Part shown: positions 47,405-59,528 of the stretch, one piece after another
Layout: each line of letters begins with the position of its first letter
Numbering within the stretch: position 1 is the first letter of the stretch
Assembly: GCA_963995505.1 (NCBI GenBank)
Contig: OZ023190.1
Span: 6,652,516 to 6,716,515, forward strand
From: Hypericum androsaemum
Taxonomy: Eukaryota; Streptophyta; Magnoliopsida; Malpighiales; Hypericaceae
Direction of reading: 5' to 3'
DNA: 64,000 bases
The notes under the pieces: generated by a model
Database searches by the model: none
The model's input: the letters and a program-made list of their open reading frames with translations, nothing else
Told to the model about the DNA's origin: nothing
Program-made: the position numbers and the translations under genes

Positions 47405-48460
47405 ATGACTCAAGCTAGTATCGACGATAGTGAGGTTGACATTGTGATAGGAGCTCTCCAATCTGATCTCACATCATTCATGAACGAGTGGAGACCAGTA
47501 TTCTGTCGCTTTCACTTGATAATTGTCAAAGATCCTGGTCTTGAAGAGGAAATTAAAGTTCCAGATGGCTTTAATGTTGATATCTATGATAAATCTCATA
47601 TGGAGCGACTGGTGGGCTCTTCATATTCTGTTCTCTTCTCTGGTTACTCGTGCAGGTATTTCGGCTTCCTTGCATCACGGAAAAAGTACATTGTCTCTGT
47701 TGATGATGACTGCATCCCGGCAAAGGACATTAATGGTAATATGATAGATGTTGTGGCCCAACATATTACAAATTTGACAACTCCAGCTACTCCTTTCTTC
47801 TTTAATACCCTGTATGATCCCTACCGTGAAGGAGCAGATTTTGTCCGTGGATACCCATTTAGCTTACGGAGTGGGGTCACATGTGCTTTGTCCTGTGGAC
47901 TCTGGCTTAACTTGGCTGATTTTGATGCCCCTACACAGGCTCTCAAGCCCTATATGAGGAACTCTCAGTATGTTGATGCTGTAATGACTGTTCCAGCTAG
48001 AGCTATGATGCCTATAAGTGGAATCAACATTGCATTTGACCGTGATGCCATAGGGCCTGCCCTAGTGCCCGCCTGGAGGTTGGCTGGCGAAGGTAAAGTG
48101 AGGTGGGAAACAATGGAAGACATATGGGGTGGAATGTGTGTGAAAGTTATATGTGATCACCTTAGCATGGGGGTGAAAACCGGACTACCATACGTTTGGA
48201 GAAACGAGCGAGGTAATGCCATAGAGAGCTTGAAGAAAGAATGGGAAGGGGTGAAGCTGATGGAAGAAGTTGTCCCGTTCTTCCAGTCAGTGAGGCTGCC
48301 AAAGGAAGCTGCTACTGCAGAAGATTGTATGCTCGAGTTGGCCAAAGCCACGAAGGAGCAGTTGGGGAAGTCTCATCCCGCGTTTGCTCGTGCTGCTGAC
48401 GCCATGTCCGATTGGATCAAGCTCTGGAAGACAGTTGGATCCGGTTCTTCTTCAGCATAG
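47405..48460 (+). CDS. RGP5: UDP-arabinopyranose mutase / reversibly glycosylated polypeptide
   Basis: The RGP/UAM family interconverts UDP-arabinopyranose and UDP-arabinofuranose for cell-wall arabinan and glycoprotein synthesis, at the cytosolic face of the Golgi. The CDS is one uninterrupted exon of 351 residues, within the usual 340-365. The N-terminus goes straight into VDIVIGALQSDLTSF. The nucleotide/metal site is IVSVDDDCIPAKD (D100-102). The FVRGYPFSLRSG motif (148-157) contains the Arg residues linked to reversible glycosylation. PISGINIAFDR and GLPYVWRNERG are conserved further on. Assignment to the RGP5 branch rather than RGP1/2 rests on the short N-terminus and recalled similarity. 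Introns appear confined to the leader. Some family members lack mutase activity on their own, so the activity is inferred. Confidence 0.88.
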   Translation: MTQASIDDSEVDIVIGALQSDLTSFMNEWRPVFCRFHLIIVKDPGLEEEIKVPDGFNVDIYDKSHMERLVGSSYSVLFSGYSCRYFGFLASRKKYIVSVDDDCIPAKDINGNMIDVVAQHITNLTTPATPFFFNTLYDPYREGADFVRGYPFSLRSGVTCALSCGLWLNLADFDAPTQALKPYMRNSQYVDAVMTVPARAMMPISGINIAFDRDAIGPALVPAWRLAGEGKVRWETMEDIWGGMCVKVICDHLSMGVKTGLPYVWRNERGNAIESLKKEWEGVKLMEEVVPFFQSVRLPKEAATAEDCMLELAKATKEQLGKSHPAFARAADAMSDWIKLWKTVGSGSSSA

Positions 48461-48854
48461 GACGCTTGAATAACCCGTCTTATGATTTGTGGCTTTCGAA
48501 TGAGTTTCACACCATTCATCCTCACAGGTTTCATTTAGACTATACATTTGTGGCTTTGGATCATGATTATTTCCTTTACCCGCTAGAATTATGTCTTCAG
48601 TCCAAAATCTCCACCCTCTTATACCGTTTGAGCAAGTGTTTATTAATTGTACGAAATATATAATATATAATTAGATCCCTAACATGCCCCGTAGACATAT
48701 TTTTTTTAACATATGGAAATTGACGGAGCTAATTGGATAACATTAGAGAGTACAATTCTCCTATTCCCTTCCCTGATGGATGATGCATCTAGGGCGATTG
48801 GGAATTTTTTTTATAAATATTGTCTAGATAACGGGGAACATAAGGGCATATTCT
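48461..48854. other. Convergent spacer between RGP5 and the P450
   Basis: Only 394 bp separate the two stop codons. It is AT-rich and must hold both 3' UTRs. No other feature is seen. Confidence 0.6.
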
Positions 48855-51479
48855 TTAAATTTTAGTGATTGTGATCTCTACTTTGTCGTCAGGCATTGGA
48901 TGCGAAAGATAGATCGTTCCAGCATTTGGGTTCACCAGCTCCCACCTGAAAATTAGTTTCATCCCCATTAATTTCGCATTTATCTGAATAATAATTTAAT
49001 TAGGGAAAGGTAATTGTATAGGTATGTGGTTTACTTGTATCCAGTGGAGAGATGATGGAGGAGAAGTGCAAGCTGGATGCGAGCAAGCATATTCCCCGCA
49101 CAGATTCTCGATCCTCCTCCAAAAACCAAGTACGTTCCAGGTTTCGCTGGTTCCTGAATGAGAACCAAGTTTTTTTTCAAGTTTATATGATATTTAAAAA
49201 ATAATTAGTCATTCCGGTCTTGGCCCAAGTGATAAAAGACGAAGTTCAGAAATCGAGCTCCGAGTCTTTAACTAGCTTTCAAAACTCGAAAGTGTAAAAA
49301 ACGTGTATTAATTTTGGTCTTACATTCCATCTATCTGGATTAAAACACATCGGGTCGTCGAAGTTTTCCGGATTGGTATGGTGGTAGCGGATCCAAAGTA
49401 GTACATTCCAGCCCTTAGGTATTGCATAACCTGCATATTAATATTTGACTTGTTTACATATGACTAAAACTCACATTACCATAAAAAATACATCAATTTT
49501 TTCAGAAGTACGAAAATATAGTAATTTACATATATTATATGATTAAGGATATTATAATGGTTACAGCTAATTAATTAATCGATACGAGGGACACGATGAA
49601 AATAAGATGAAAATAAGAGGTTAATAGTAATACCTTTATGCACGACTTCTTGTGTGGCCAACCTGAAAATTATGGCGGCAACATTGGCCACTCTAATGGT
49701 CTCCTCAACCACCTGTTTCATTACAAAACCACTTCCACTTTCAAATACATTGCTGACATCTTGATTATTTACTACATGATTATATATAAAAAATTAATAA
49801 TAATTGGCGAGACATTACCTTGTTTGTATACTTCAATTTAGAGACGTCGTCGCTGGTAAGAAGTTCCCCATTTTTCTCCTTGCGCATAGCCATGTTTTCA
49901 TCCTGTAATGAAGTTCAAATTTAGCTATATGATAATCAAAATATTTGGTATGTAAATGGAAATGGATAACCGATTCTCTAAATAGTATTTTTTTTTATGA
50001 GAATCGAATTCGAGAATTCAACGTACTCTTAATTTGGCGAGGACATTTGGGAACTTGGCGAGATAGTGAATCGCCCACATCGAAGCAAGAGAAGTTGACT
50101 CATATCCCGCCGCCACCAGGCTAACGATGTTGTCGATCACCTCCTCGTCGCTCAAATGGTTACCTTCTTCGTCTTTTATTTGCATCAGTCCATCCATCAA
50201 ATCGTTGGTCGCACAATTTTCTTTATGCAATTTCTTCTTCTTTTCAAGCTCCTCCCCAAATATTTCTCCAAGCTTCTTCCGACACTGCAATTGCCACGTC
50301 ATCCAAGTTTACGTTAAATAGTTATCAGCCAATTCAATATTAGCATTTCGTAGTTGTCGGAATAAACCTGAAGAGCGGTATGGAAAGCAGAGCCAGGGAA
50401 ATTCAAAGGGTAGGCCCTAATGCCTTGGATCACACTATGAAACAATTTGTCCATTGATTGAAGCCTTGGCCCTGGTTCCAAGCTTCCGAACAGCTTCCCG
50501 ATGTTCTCGAACGTTACCTGTAATAATATTTTTCGGGTAGTCCATGATCAATGTCATAATTAATTATCATCTTCATAAGTCAAGTCGGACCACAAAGAAC
50601 GATAGACACCTTCTTGGCTTCGTCGTATGCTCTGATCCTACCGCGCTCGGCCCAGGACTCGAGGGCCGAGACCATGAGAGGCTGAACTAGGGAAGCTATG
50701 CGACGAAGTGCGTCGGGCTGGTTTATCGCCTTGGAGACGTAGCTCCGGATCCTAGAATGGGCTTCCCCTTGGACCGCAACCAGTGAAGAAGGACCCACTA
50801 CAGCCACATTGGGCCACTCTAGTTTAAACTTGTCCTCTGATTGGAATATAAATTTGCTCACCCCCGGGAGGCATGCGATGATCGACGGTGATCCGAACAA
50901 GTGGGTCCTATACAGTCCCACCCCGTCTCCGTACCTGATCATCCCCCAATGAACACACAGATTTTGTTAAAGTTGGTGATTTTTTTTCTTTCAAAATCGT
51001 TAAATATTCGGCATTCTTGGATCAATTATTAGTGGCAAATTTTCATAAAAAATGTAACACAAAAACGATCTTTCCGAATAAAGAAAAACAATTATTTTGT
51101 AAATTGAAATTGAATCTATGCTTTTTACAAATTCTTTTAGTAAGAATCTATTCTTCTATATCAAATTTTTTTTACATGTACTAGAAATTGAAGATTACAT
51201 AAAACACAAATATTTCCACAGCAGAAAAAACAGGACTTACTTGAGTCTCTTCTTCTGGATGAACTCATCGGGACGGCGAACAAATTTGAAGTACCAAAGG
51301 AAGGTAAGTGTCTCTCCTATAAGAGGTAGCCCCATATTCCCCGGCGGTAGTTTTGCACCGGTGCCGGAAAGCCGGCGCCTGAGAGGGAAGGCATACCACA
51401 ACTCATTCCACCACCAAACTATCAACCCCAACAAGGGCAGACCGCCTAACACCACCGCCATTAACAGCTCACCCATCAC
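48855..51479 (-). CDS. Cytochrome P450, CYP85-clan (kaurenoic-oxidase-like)
   Basis: This is an ER-anchored haem monooxygenase. Nine exons: 51479-51241, 50934-50610, 50517-50368, 50284-50027, 49902-49819, 49712-49634, 49430-49324, 49153-49035 and 48945-48855. Total 1,452 nt, 483 residues, all GT-AG and in phase. A membrane anchor (LLMAVVLGGLPLLGLIVWW) is followed by the Pro-rich hinge LPPGNMGLPLIGE. The I-helix reads AAGYEST (296-302), the K-helix EETIR (E356, R359), then FNPDRW and the haem loop FGGGSRICAG with Cys432. The C-terminus is ITITKI. All catalytic landmarks are present. Sequence style (GLYRTHLFGSPSII) places it in the CYP85 clan near CYP88/CYP729-like enzymes. Substrate is not predictable; terpenoid or gibberellin-type oxidation is a guess from clan membership. 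Confidence 0.88.
49205..49320 (+). mobile_element. Possible SINE in a P450 intron
   Basis: GTCTTGGCCCAAGTGATAAA resembles a tRNA-derived box A, and AGAAATCGAGCTCCGAG a decayed box B. It lies within the intron between exons 7 and 8. No poly-A tail or target duplication is clear. Confidence 0.35.
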
Positions 51480-51628
51480 TATTACAAGTTATTTATGTCA
51501 AGTTACTAGTTCGTTACTTCATGGGTCATATAGACTTGAGCTCTCCATTCTACTATATATACTAAACATTCTATGGTTTTTTATTTATATGACTTGATGT
51601 ATCTAGTTCACTAAATCAACTAAGCCAG

Positions 51629-52049
51629 CTTTGAGCTGAATAATATTTTTGAAAGATGACAATTATTTAACACTTTTTTATTCACAAAGATTCGAATTTG
51701 ATACATGATTAAGCTAGATAATTTTCTCACATTACTAAATGCTAATGCTAATGCTAATGTTAATGTCAGTGTAATAAGGTACTAACAGGGATGTGCACGT
51801 GACACCACTGGTGAGATTCTATTTGGGAAATTAAATGCCATTCTTTGAACTAAATAATATTTTTAAAAGATAACAATTATTTAACATTTTTTTATTGATA
51901 AAAATTTAAATTTGATACATGATTAAGTTAGATAATTTTCTCACATTACTAAATGCTAATACTAATGTTAATGTCAGTGTGATAACAGGGATGTGCACGT
52001 GACACCACCGGTGAGGTTCTATTTTGGGAAATTAAATGCGATTCTTTGA
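51629..52049. repeat. 214-bp tandem duplication upstream of the P450, with two G-boxes
   Basis: Unit 1 (51629-51842) and unit 2 (51843-52049) share TAATATTTTT, ACAATTATTTAACA, TTTGATACATGATTAAG and GATAATTTTCTCACATTACT, followed by AATGCTAAT repeats. Both also have GGGATGTGCACGTGACACCA. Each unit carries CACGTG (51796-51801 and 51996-52001). The pair starts 150 bp upstream of the P450 start codon. Confidence 0.9.
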
Positions 52050-52599
52050 GGAAGATGCTTCGGATCTAGGCTGGAAGTTGACAAAAAGGGCTTTGTCTCG
52101 TCTCATGTATCTTCCCCTTTTGGGTACAGGGCTTGTGCCCTGTTTGGACGGCGGAATCTTCTCTTGTCGTTTGTTTCGAGGTATATTTGGGTCCAAGTGC
52201 AATTAGTTGATCAGGAATCATCAATTTGTAGTTGGCTTTTTTTTTTCTTGGGGGAGGCGTTATCTATGCTTATCCATTGTATACATTGATGGGAGGAGTC
52301 AGGGATAGGGCCTAGGGGTGAGATGAATTAAATCTAATTGGTCAATTCGTTTTTTTTAGGAAACATGGTCGCTAAATAGATTAAGTCAAAAAATTCGCAA
52401 ATATAAGTACATCAAGTTTGTTCGGATAGATCTCTGCCTAATTCGTAGGCAAAAGATTAATGTGAGATTGACGACAAAGCCAATCCGCTACAGTATTTTG
52501 TGATCTAGAAATGTTAAGGATAAAACAATGGGGATACCTTCGAATAAGCAATTTCGAGAAGCATGTTTAGCCGTAATTCTAGTGTCAATCAGGATACCT

Positions 52600-53583
52600 T
52601 CGAATAAGAATTTATTTCTAGCATTCCAAACACACCAGCAAAGATACATGAAATGAGAAATTATAGGAGAATCACTACTGTGAGCCAAATGGGACAAGAT
52701 ACTAGTAAACCAATCCTTAAAATCTGCAAAATCATGATCAAAAAAGCGATAGTTAAGAGAAGAAGCAAGCCAAGAAGCTCTAGCATGGGGACATCCGAAA
52801 AGGATGTGAGTTATAGATTCGCTATCAGCCGAATAGATAGAACATGAAGGAGAAGGATGAAGATGCCGTCTGTGAAGAGAAGAGGAAACTGGAACACCGT
52901 TATTCAATAGTCTCCATACAAAATTCTTGATGTTAGGAGCGACCTTTAACTTCCACAAAGTACTCCAAATTCCTGGGTCAAACGAGGCATTGCTAGAACT
53001 AGAAACAAGACTAGCATTTCGAGTAATAATGTTTGTTTTAAGAAAGTTATAACCCTTCTTGACACTATAGTTACAATCCTTAGCAATTTTCCAAATAATC
53101 CTATCAGGAGAATTCAAATTGTTAGTTCGAATATTAGAAATAGCTCAAATCTCATTAGGAGAAAATAAAGTGCTTAATAAGTTCCGATTCCAATTGTTAG
53201 TTTCCTCACAAAAAAATCAGAAACAGAGTTAAAAGGAGTTTGAGGGGGAAGGGAGGTGATTCTGTGAGAAATGGTGGAGGGGATCCAAGGGTTAGACCAA
53301 ATGTTAGTGCTTCTACCATCTCCAAATTTTGGAAAAGAGATCCTTCGAAAGAGAGATGGCGCCTACCTTTAGCTGCATTTAAGAGGTTAGTGTTCGGTAA
53401 ATAGATCCCTTTAAGAACCTTGTAGCACAATGAAGATTGGTTAGAATGGAGTCTCCATGCCTGCTTGGCTATGAGAGCGAAGTTAAACATGCAGAAGTCT
53501 TTGAAGCCCAAACCTCCCATAGTCTTGGGAGCAGTGAGCTTTTTCCAGTTGACCCAATGAATCTTCCTACCATCGAGATCCAC
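52600..53583 (-). pseudogene. LINE C-terminal region with zf-RVT domain
   Basis: 53583-53206 reads DGRKIHWVNWKKLTAPK then MGGLGFKDFCMFNFALIAKQ, the segment after the RT core. 53117-52600 reads IWSTLWKLKVAPNIKNFVW, the plant zf-RVT domain, then ESITHILFGCPHARASW. The two are in separate frames with a stop between. In the zf-RVT the first Cys positions are partly replaced (CSIYSADSES). Confidence 0.75.
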
Positions 53584-53599
53584 TAACCACTAGAATTTA

Positions 53600-54971
53600 G
53601 CAATGATGTTATCTAGGTTAGAATAAAAAGTTATCGGGAAGAGGAGGCATTGCATGGCATAAGTGGGGATTATCGACATGACAGATTTGATGAGGTCTTC
53701 ACGACCAGCCATAGAAAGTAGTTTTTATTTCTAGCTACTTGAAAGCTGGTGGATGCAGTCGAGGATGAAGGTAATGGCCTCTCTTTTTTTATTTACCCCA
53801 AACAGAGGGGAGACCGAGATACTTGTCGTTAGGATTCATAACCCTCATATTTAGAATAGAAGAGAAGGCCAAAACATTTGTCTCAATTTCTCCCTTTGAG
53901 AAATAAAAGCTAGATTTGGAGAAGTTGATTTCTTGACCAGAACTCTCAGAGAAATTCAAGAGGAACCCTTGAGGGTAATAACTTCCGTAATATTTTCCTT
54001 GCCAAAAATGAGTGTATCGTACGCGAACATAATTTGAGAGATAGCCGGGGTGTTATTATTAAACTTAAGACCCGAGATCAAACCGAGCATTTGGAAATGA
54101 TTCATATAGTAGACAAGAGCATCAAAAATGAAAAGGAAAAGGAAGGAGGATAGAGGATTACCTTGCCTAATGCCCCTGGTGGAGTTAAACCAATGGAGAG
54201 TTTAACCATTAAAAATGATACTATCGGAGGCCGAAGTGATACAACTCATAATACATTCAATCCATTTGGAGGGTAAACCAAGCCTTTTCATAACACTTCT
54301 AAGAAAATTCCAATTGAGAAGATCATAGGCTTTCTTGAGATCTAATTTGATGGCAAGGGAAAGATCTTTCTTTCTATTATTGGTTTTAAGGTGATGGAAA
54401 GCTTCATGGGCCACAATGATATTATCTTGGATACAGTGGGTCGTGACAAAAGATCCTTGACATTCAGAGATAAGAGTAGGCATCCAAGGTTTGAGTCTAT
54501 TCGCGAGGACTTTTGTGTAGACTTTATAGGCAAAATTGCATAGCCCAACAGGTTTGAAACCATGCATATTAATAGGGTTGGGCTTTTTGGGAAAAAGTGA
54601 AATGTAAGTCTTGTTAAGTTCCAAGGGAATTGCAGAGGACTCGAACATATTAGTGACCAAAGCGATAAGATCTTTGGAGCTTTTGGTAAAAAATGAAGAG
54701 AAACCATCAGGTCCAGGAGCTTTTTTGCCACTCATAGTGGAAGCCATTTCTGGAGTAACTAAGGATGGGATGCAATTTAAAATAGCTGTAGGATCCAAGG
54801 TATTAGAAGCAATATGGAGACCAATGTAGTGTGATTGAACCATGGATTTAAGGGAAATCTCATCTTTAACCAAGAGGCAGAATCATCCTGTAGTTTAATG
54901 AATTGATTAGACTGACGGCGTTGGGTAGTGGAGGTGTGGAAAAAGGAAGTATTTTGATCTTCCCACTTCAA
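53600..54971 (-). pseudogene. LINE reverse transcriptase, catalytic site mutated
   Basis: 54873-54202 is open and reads SGKKAPGPDGFSSFF, then HGFKPVGLCNFAYKVYTKVL and LSLAIKLDLKKAYDLLNWNF, all standard LINE RT blocks. The next block near 54016-54027 gives FAYDTLIF: the first Asp of FADD is now Tyr. Stops and shifts follow. An upstream frame to 54971 (WEDQNTSFFHTSTTQRR) is the typical pre-RT linker. Confidence 0.85.
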
Positions 54972-55452
54972 CTAATTAATGCGTGATCTTTGAGCCTAAT
55001 AAATTTCCTCTTTTTCAAGAAGAGAATCAAGCTCTTTTCTAAGGGTGACTTCAAGATATTTACACTAATGAGCATGGTCTAAGAGTTGGACACGGCTAAT
55101 GTGATCTTTGATGGAAGTGATTCTTTTACGTATGTTCTTGTTTTGGTTTTTAGACAACGACGAAAGATATTTAGAGCACCAATGTGTTTTTTCTTTAAGA
55201 TCACTGGTGGGGAGCCATTCGCTGTCAAGTTCCAGGAATGGTTGACAACTTCTTGACAGCCTGGTTCTTTGAGCCAATATTCCTCAAAGCAGAAGAATTT
55301 TTTCTTAGGAGGCTGGGGTTTAGTATGAATGATGACAGGACAGTGATCCGAGCTGTCAATAAGGCCGTGGATGATCTGGGCAGTGGGGTTAGTGTTACAC
55401 CAAGATGAATTAGCGAGAGCACCAGGCTTTGTAAAATATTGGCAGAATTGTT

Positions 55453-55896
55453 TTAGAGATTAGACCAAGTAAAAGGGTTGCCCTTAAAACCCAAGTCAAA
55501 AATCTCACAATTATTGACGAAATTGTTAAGAAGGGCTAGTTGCCAGCGATTGGGGAGATTTTCACCCTTTTTTTCCGAAGGATGACCAATAAGGTTAAAG
55601 TCACCCACACACATCCAAGAGCCAGAATGGCGAGAACTTGGAATGGCTGGAGAATCCCAAAAGGTTCGTTTCTTGGACGAATCAGATTCGCCGTAAATGA
55701 AAGCAGCAAACCAAAGCAAGCCAGAGGACACGTTTAAGTAGGAAATATCTATGTGATTATTAGAGGAACTCAAAATAACAATGTCTAAACAATCTTTCCA
55801 CCAAAAGGAGAGGCCCCCAGATCTCCCGATTGGATCCACGTGAAATCCATGAGAGAAGTGACAATTTCGAAGAAGTCTATCAACCTTATTCGACAT
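55453..55896 (-). pseudogene. LINE AP-type endonuclease fragment
   Basis: The frame reads GRSGGLSFWWKDCLDIVI, then SWMCVGDFNLIGHPSEKKG and IFDLGFKGNPFTWSN. These are the late motifs of the EEP endonuclease, including GDFN. The N-terminal catalytic Glu motif is not seen in the same frame. Confidence 0.8.
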
Positions 55897-56239
55897 TTAT
55901 TTAGTTTTTATGAGAAAAATCAAAATGGAGGATTGTTCTTTAATTAAGTCTTTTAACGTATAACTGTCAGAGATTGACCCAAATCCTGACAATTTCAAAC
56001 AATGATACTCCTGGTGACTTGAGTGACAGCACCGCTATCACCCGGGATAGGAATAGAGGATCGGACCCCGCATGTGTCTCCAAAGAGAAAGCAACAGACA
56101 AAGGCAATGATAAACCATCCAAAGTAATCGAGTTAAAAGGTAGTTAAACTTGAATAGAAGACAGAGTACCTAGAGACGTTCTCGAGGGAGTATCAACTAG
56201 ATCCTCAGCTTCATTAGACACTGACGAAGAGTTTGGGAT

Positions 56240-58300
56240 ATTGGCTTAATTGTTGGTGCTGATAGGGTTCGCAACAATCACCTTAGGCTTGAAGCATTTT
56301 ATACCATGACCGTCACTGGGCCTGATTGATCCTATGTGGAATGGGGAAAAGGCTGGATCGGAACCTTCAAAGCCGTGATGATAGATACCTCCGAAACGAG
56401 GGTCTTGAATAAGAGACTTGTGATCAATGATTGAGCCAAAGAGGTGGTCTCTGGAAAAGAAGATATGGGGCCTTTCAATTTTGAGATCTTGAAGCCATGT
56501 AAGAGAAATCATTCTCCTTTCGCTTCCCTATTAAGAAAGGAATAGTTAAAGGTACATATATTGAGATATGAAGTCGATTAGCAAGGCCCAAAGAAATCCT
56601 GGGTGTTACAAAATGGGTGGTTGTTGTTGGGGTTAAATTCTTATCCAGAAGGCCTCGGATAATTGTCTCAGAGTTAGAGGCCTTAGAGTTGGAAGGATTC
56701 ATCCCATTATTGGTGGCAGAAAGGCACGTAGACCCTACAACCAGCATTGGCCCCTTGAATTTTTCTTTAAAGCCCAACGACTTTTCAAAAATAGGGCCTA
56801 GTCGAGAGAAACCTAGGGGAAAGCTAGGATCAGTTGACTTTTGAACTCCGGTATGACCAGCCAAAAAATTTAAGTTTCTGGGAATAACAGGGCTCGTACA
56901 GGTAGCCGTTAACACCAAAGACCTACTTGCAGGAAAGAGGGTATCAAACTCTCGTCAGAAGGGAAAAGTGTCGCAGAGGTCACATCAGCCTTCTTTTCCA
57001 GAAGATTTTTGATCAAGAGATCTTGAGGTTAGAGGGTGCGAGAGAGATTAAACTCTTAAGGACTTGGGAAAAGTCAGCCAAGGCGTCAGACGAATATCGG
57101 GACAATGGAGACAAGACCAGAGCCAAAGAGAAAACTAACTGTACAGAATTTTCCTGAGCAACTCCAACTCCCGGAATGGAGATTGGCGGAGAATCTCCTA
57201 GCAAAGGGAGCAAAGTCCCAGATCAAAAGTTGGAAGATTCTCCAGTTGAGGTTGGGTCCGGGACAGAGGAGGAACCATAGTGCAATGTGGCCATGTTCAA
57301 AGCTCTCCTAGTGGAATACAAAGAGTCAGCCTTTAGCCAAGAACTATAGAACAGTTCAGAGGGTTCAAAGCTATGGAACCAAGTAAGTTTTAATCCATCT
57401 ACGTGACAATATTGAGCAAGGTGTCCAATCACTCTATAATACACATAGAATTTAGGGAGCCTTTCATATTTAAACCTAATATGCCAAGGAGAAGCATCGG
57501 TACCCAGGTGCACGAATCTAGTAGGCAACGGTCAGATAAAATCACCAGAACTTTGATACGAAAAAGACCTTCTGTTATTGGAGTGGCGAGTTCAGCCTCA
57601 TCGACGAACATCAATTTACTGAAATGCGAGCTCACCATCACTGTAGTGTTCTTGTTAATCAGCATACAGGGTAAACTGTGAACCTGCACAAAAAACTCAG
57701 AGCAAGAGAAATCTATGGAGGGCCAAGGGACTGCAGAGTCTTATTTCTTTAGGATGAGATGTTGGTCCGAGATAGACTACAGTGTATTTTTGAAAGCGTA
57801 CTTGAGCTCAGAAGCCCATTTGAAAGTAAATGAGAAAGTGTTGAAACTGATTTCACCTACAGCATGGTCATAAACAACCATTCCGCAGGATTGGTCATGC
57901 TAGCGTGAATCACGAAGACTCTGAGGGGTTTGCGGGTAAGTAATTTACCAATTAGGACGATATCGTAGGTCTTGTTAGAGGGATCTGGGGAAAGAGGGAT
58001 GGGGAACGAAGGGCCATCCTTTAAGTGCTTGGTCTCTTGGCAGAGGGTCTGGATTGCCAGATCTGATTTGGTCCTCGACGGAGAATCGGAGCTCAGAGTT
58101 GAAGGAGAGGAAATATGGTTTTGTCGATCTGCTTGTTGTGGTTTTTTGGTGGTGCATTTGGGGGATGGAGGGCCAGCTCGAGGGATGGGGGATGGACAGG
58201 TGTTGTAGTTCCGGTGAGGTGTTGTTGGGGGAAGGAGTGCATAGTGGTGCTTGGGAGGTAAATGGCTGAGGGTGAGGAATGTGAAAATATTTCAAAATTT
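56240..58300 (-). pseudogene. LINE ORF1 relic (DUF4283-type, decayed zinc knuckle)
   Basis: Around 57470-57400 the text reads RLPKFYVYYRVIGHLAQYC, which lines up with the CxxCGxxGHxxxxC knuckle of plant LINE ORF1, but the first two Cys positions are Tyr. Upstream, IGKLLTRKPLRVFVI matches the DUF4283 start. Frames switch repeatedly. Confidence 0.6.
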
Positions 58301-58323
58301 ATTATGGTGGAGGCAGAAATATC

Positions 58324-58326
<3 letters not shown>

Positions 58327-58368
<42 letters not shown>
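58327..58368. repeat. (GA)21 microsatellite
   Basis: A perfect GA run of 42 bp lies at the 5' border of the LINE. It may be the former insertion site or part of the LINE leader. Confidence 0.95.
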
Positions 58369-58369
<1 letters not shown>

Positions 58370-58841
58370 TTAGAACTCCAATAGGGAGAGATGTAGAAGG
58401 AGTAGATGAAACAATTTTCAATTCGATTAGATTTCTTAAAAATTTGATTCAGATTTGAATTAGCTTATAAATAAATTCGAACTCTCCCTTGGACGAATCG
58501 AATACAAATCATAGTCTTTATAATTTGAATTCATTTGAATTGGAACTGTCATCACCCAAATTATGTGTTCTATGCATTTAAATCACAAGATCATACATAA
58601 AAATTAACAAAATTATATGGTACTTAAGTGAAGTTATCTTTAAAAAAACTATAATGTGGACAATTTAGGAGGAGACATGAGAAGAGGCATGATTTTTTCA
58701 TGAAAATTCTTACAAGTTCAGATAAAGAGGTGACCATGTATTGAATCTAAGAAGAGGCATGGTTTTTTAGCTATTTCTATACTTTAGAACGGATATACGT
58801 CAATACTTTTCCTAGTGTCGAAAATTGATGTGTGGGGGAAT

Positions 58842-59528
58842 TATTGAAGCATAAAATTATCCACGGATTCGTACCGACCCTTTTTTGGTAAAACAGTCAT
58901 AATTTTCTACTCGAGTATTAGATTGTTAGAATTCTAAGAGCTACAGAAAGATAAGACGTTGATCTACATTTTTGTAATGGAGTGGTTTAGAAAAGGGTCA
59001 AAATTGAGATGAAAGTTTCAGCAGTTTGTAGACCAGCATAGTTGGCGGACAATTTTGCGGCTTATAGATCTCAAGATCATGCCTATACATGATATCTTTA
59101 AGGAAGAGGATAAATCCTTAGGAAACTAGATGAGATGGGCTTAAGGAAGACGTATAAGCAATAAAGACTGATGATGATACACTTCCTTGAGCCAATGGGA
59201 CTTAGAATTTGATAGGGATGGATTAGAGATAAGTGTTCAGGACATCGAGTTCAACTAAAATACGCCATAGGTTAAGAAGCCGGGGTTATGAATTTTTTTC
59301 TATATAAGAAGAGTTTGGTGATAGGAATTGGACACCATAAATCATTACACAAAAGAACCATAAGCTCTTAAGCTTTATCTTTTCTTTCGTTTTCCTTTTT
59401 TCCTCTTTTTCTCTTAATAAAACTCTTTCTTACCCGATCTCTTTCATCTTTTTTCCTTTTCATTAGATCGGTTTTGGGAAGACTACTCCTGACTCGTTCT
59501 TGACATTCTGCTAAATTTTCCCGCAACA
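58842..59528 (+). mobile_element. LTR remnant related to the 13.6-kb LTR
   Basis: A G-rich tract (TGTGGGGGAAT) is followed by TATTGAAGCATAAAATTATC. The remnant ends TTTTCCCGCAACA, paralleling TGTTGAAGCACAAAATTAAT and TTCTCTGCGACA of the LTR at 13597-14526. A TATA box (TTCTATATAAGAAG) lies at ~59299. The first T is now TA instead of TG. Little interior is recognisable to the left. Confidence 0.6.

Larger units (their letters stand above)
52440..58300 (-). mobile_element. L1-type LINE, near full length but dead
   Basis: On the minus strand the order is ORF1 (58300-56240), endonuclease (55896-55453), reverse transcriptase (54873-~53600) and C-terminal zf-RVT (53117-52600). This is the layout of plant L1 LINEs. 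Many stops and frameshifts break every part. The RT active site near 54016-54027 reads FAYD instead of FADD. No clear poly-A tail or target duplication was identified, so the ends are approximate. Confidence 0.85.

Noticed and set aside
19992..48460. GAUT4 and RGP5 as a cell-wall biosynthetic gene cluster
   Set aside because: They are 24 kb apart with a nuclease gene, an unknown gene and many transposons between; no shared regulation is visible.
52653..52847. Plus-strand 64-residue frame
   Set aside because: Antisense of the LINE zf-RVT region.
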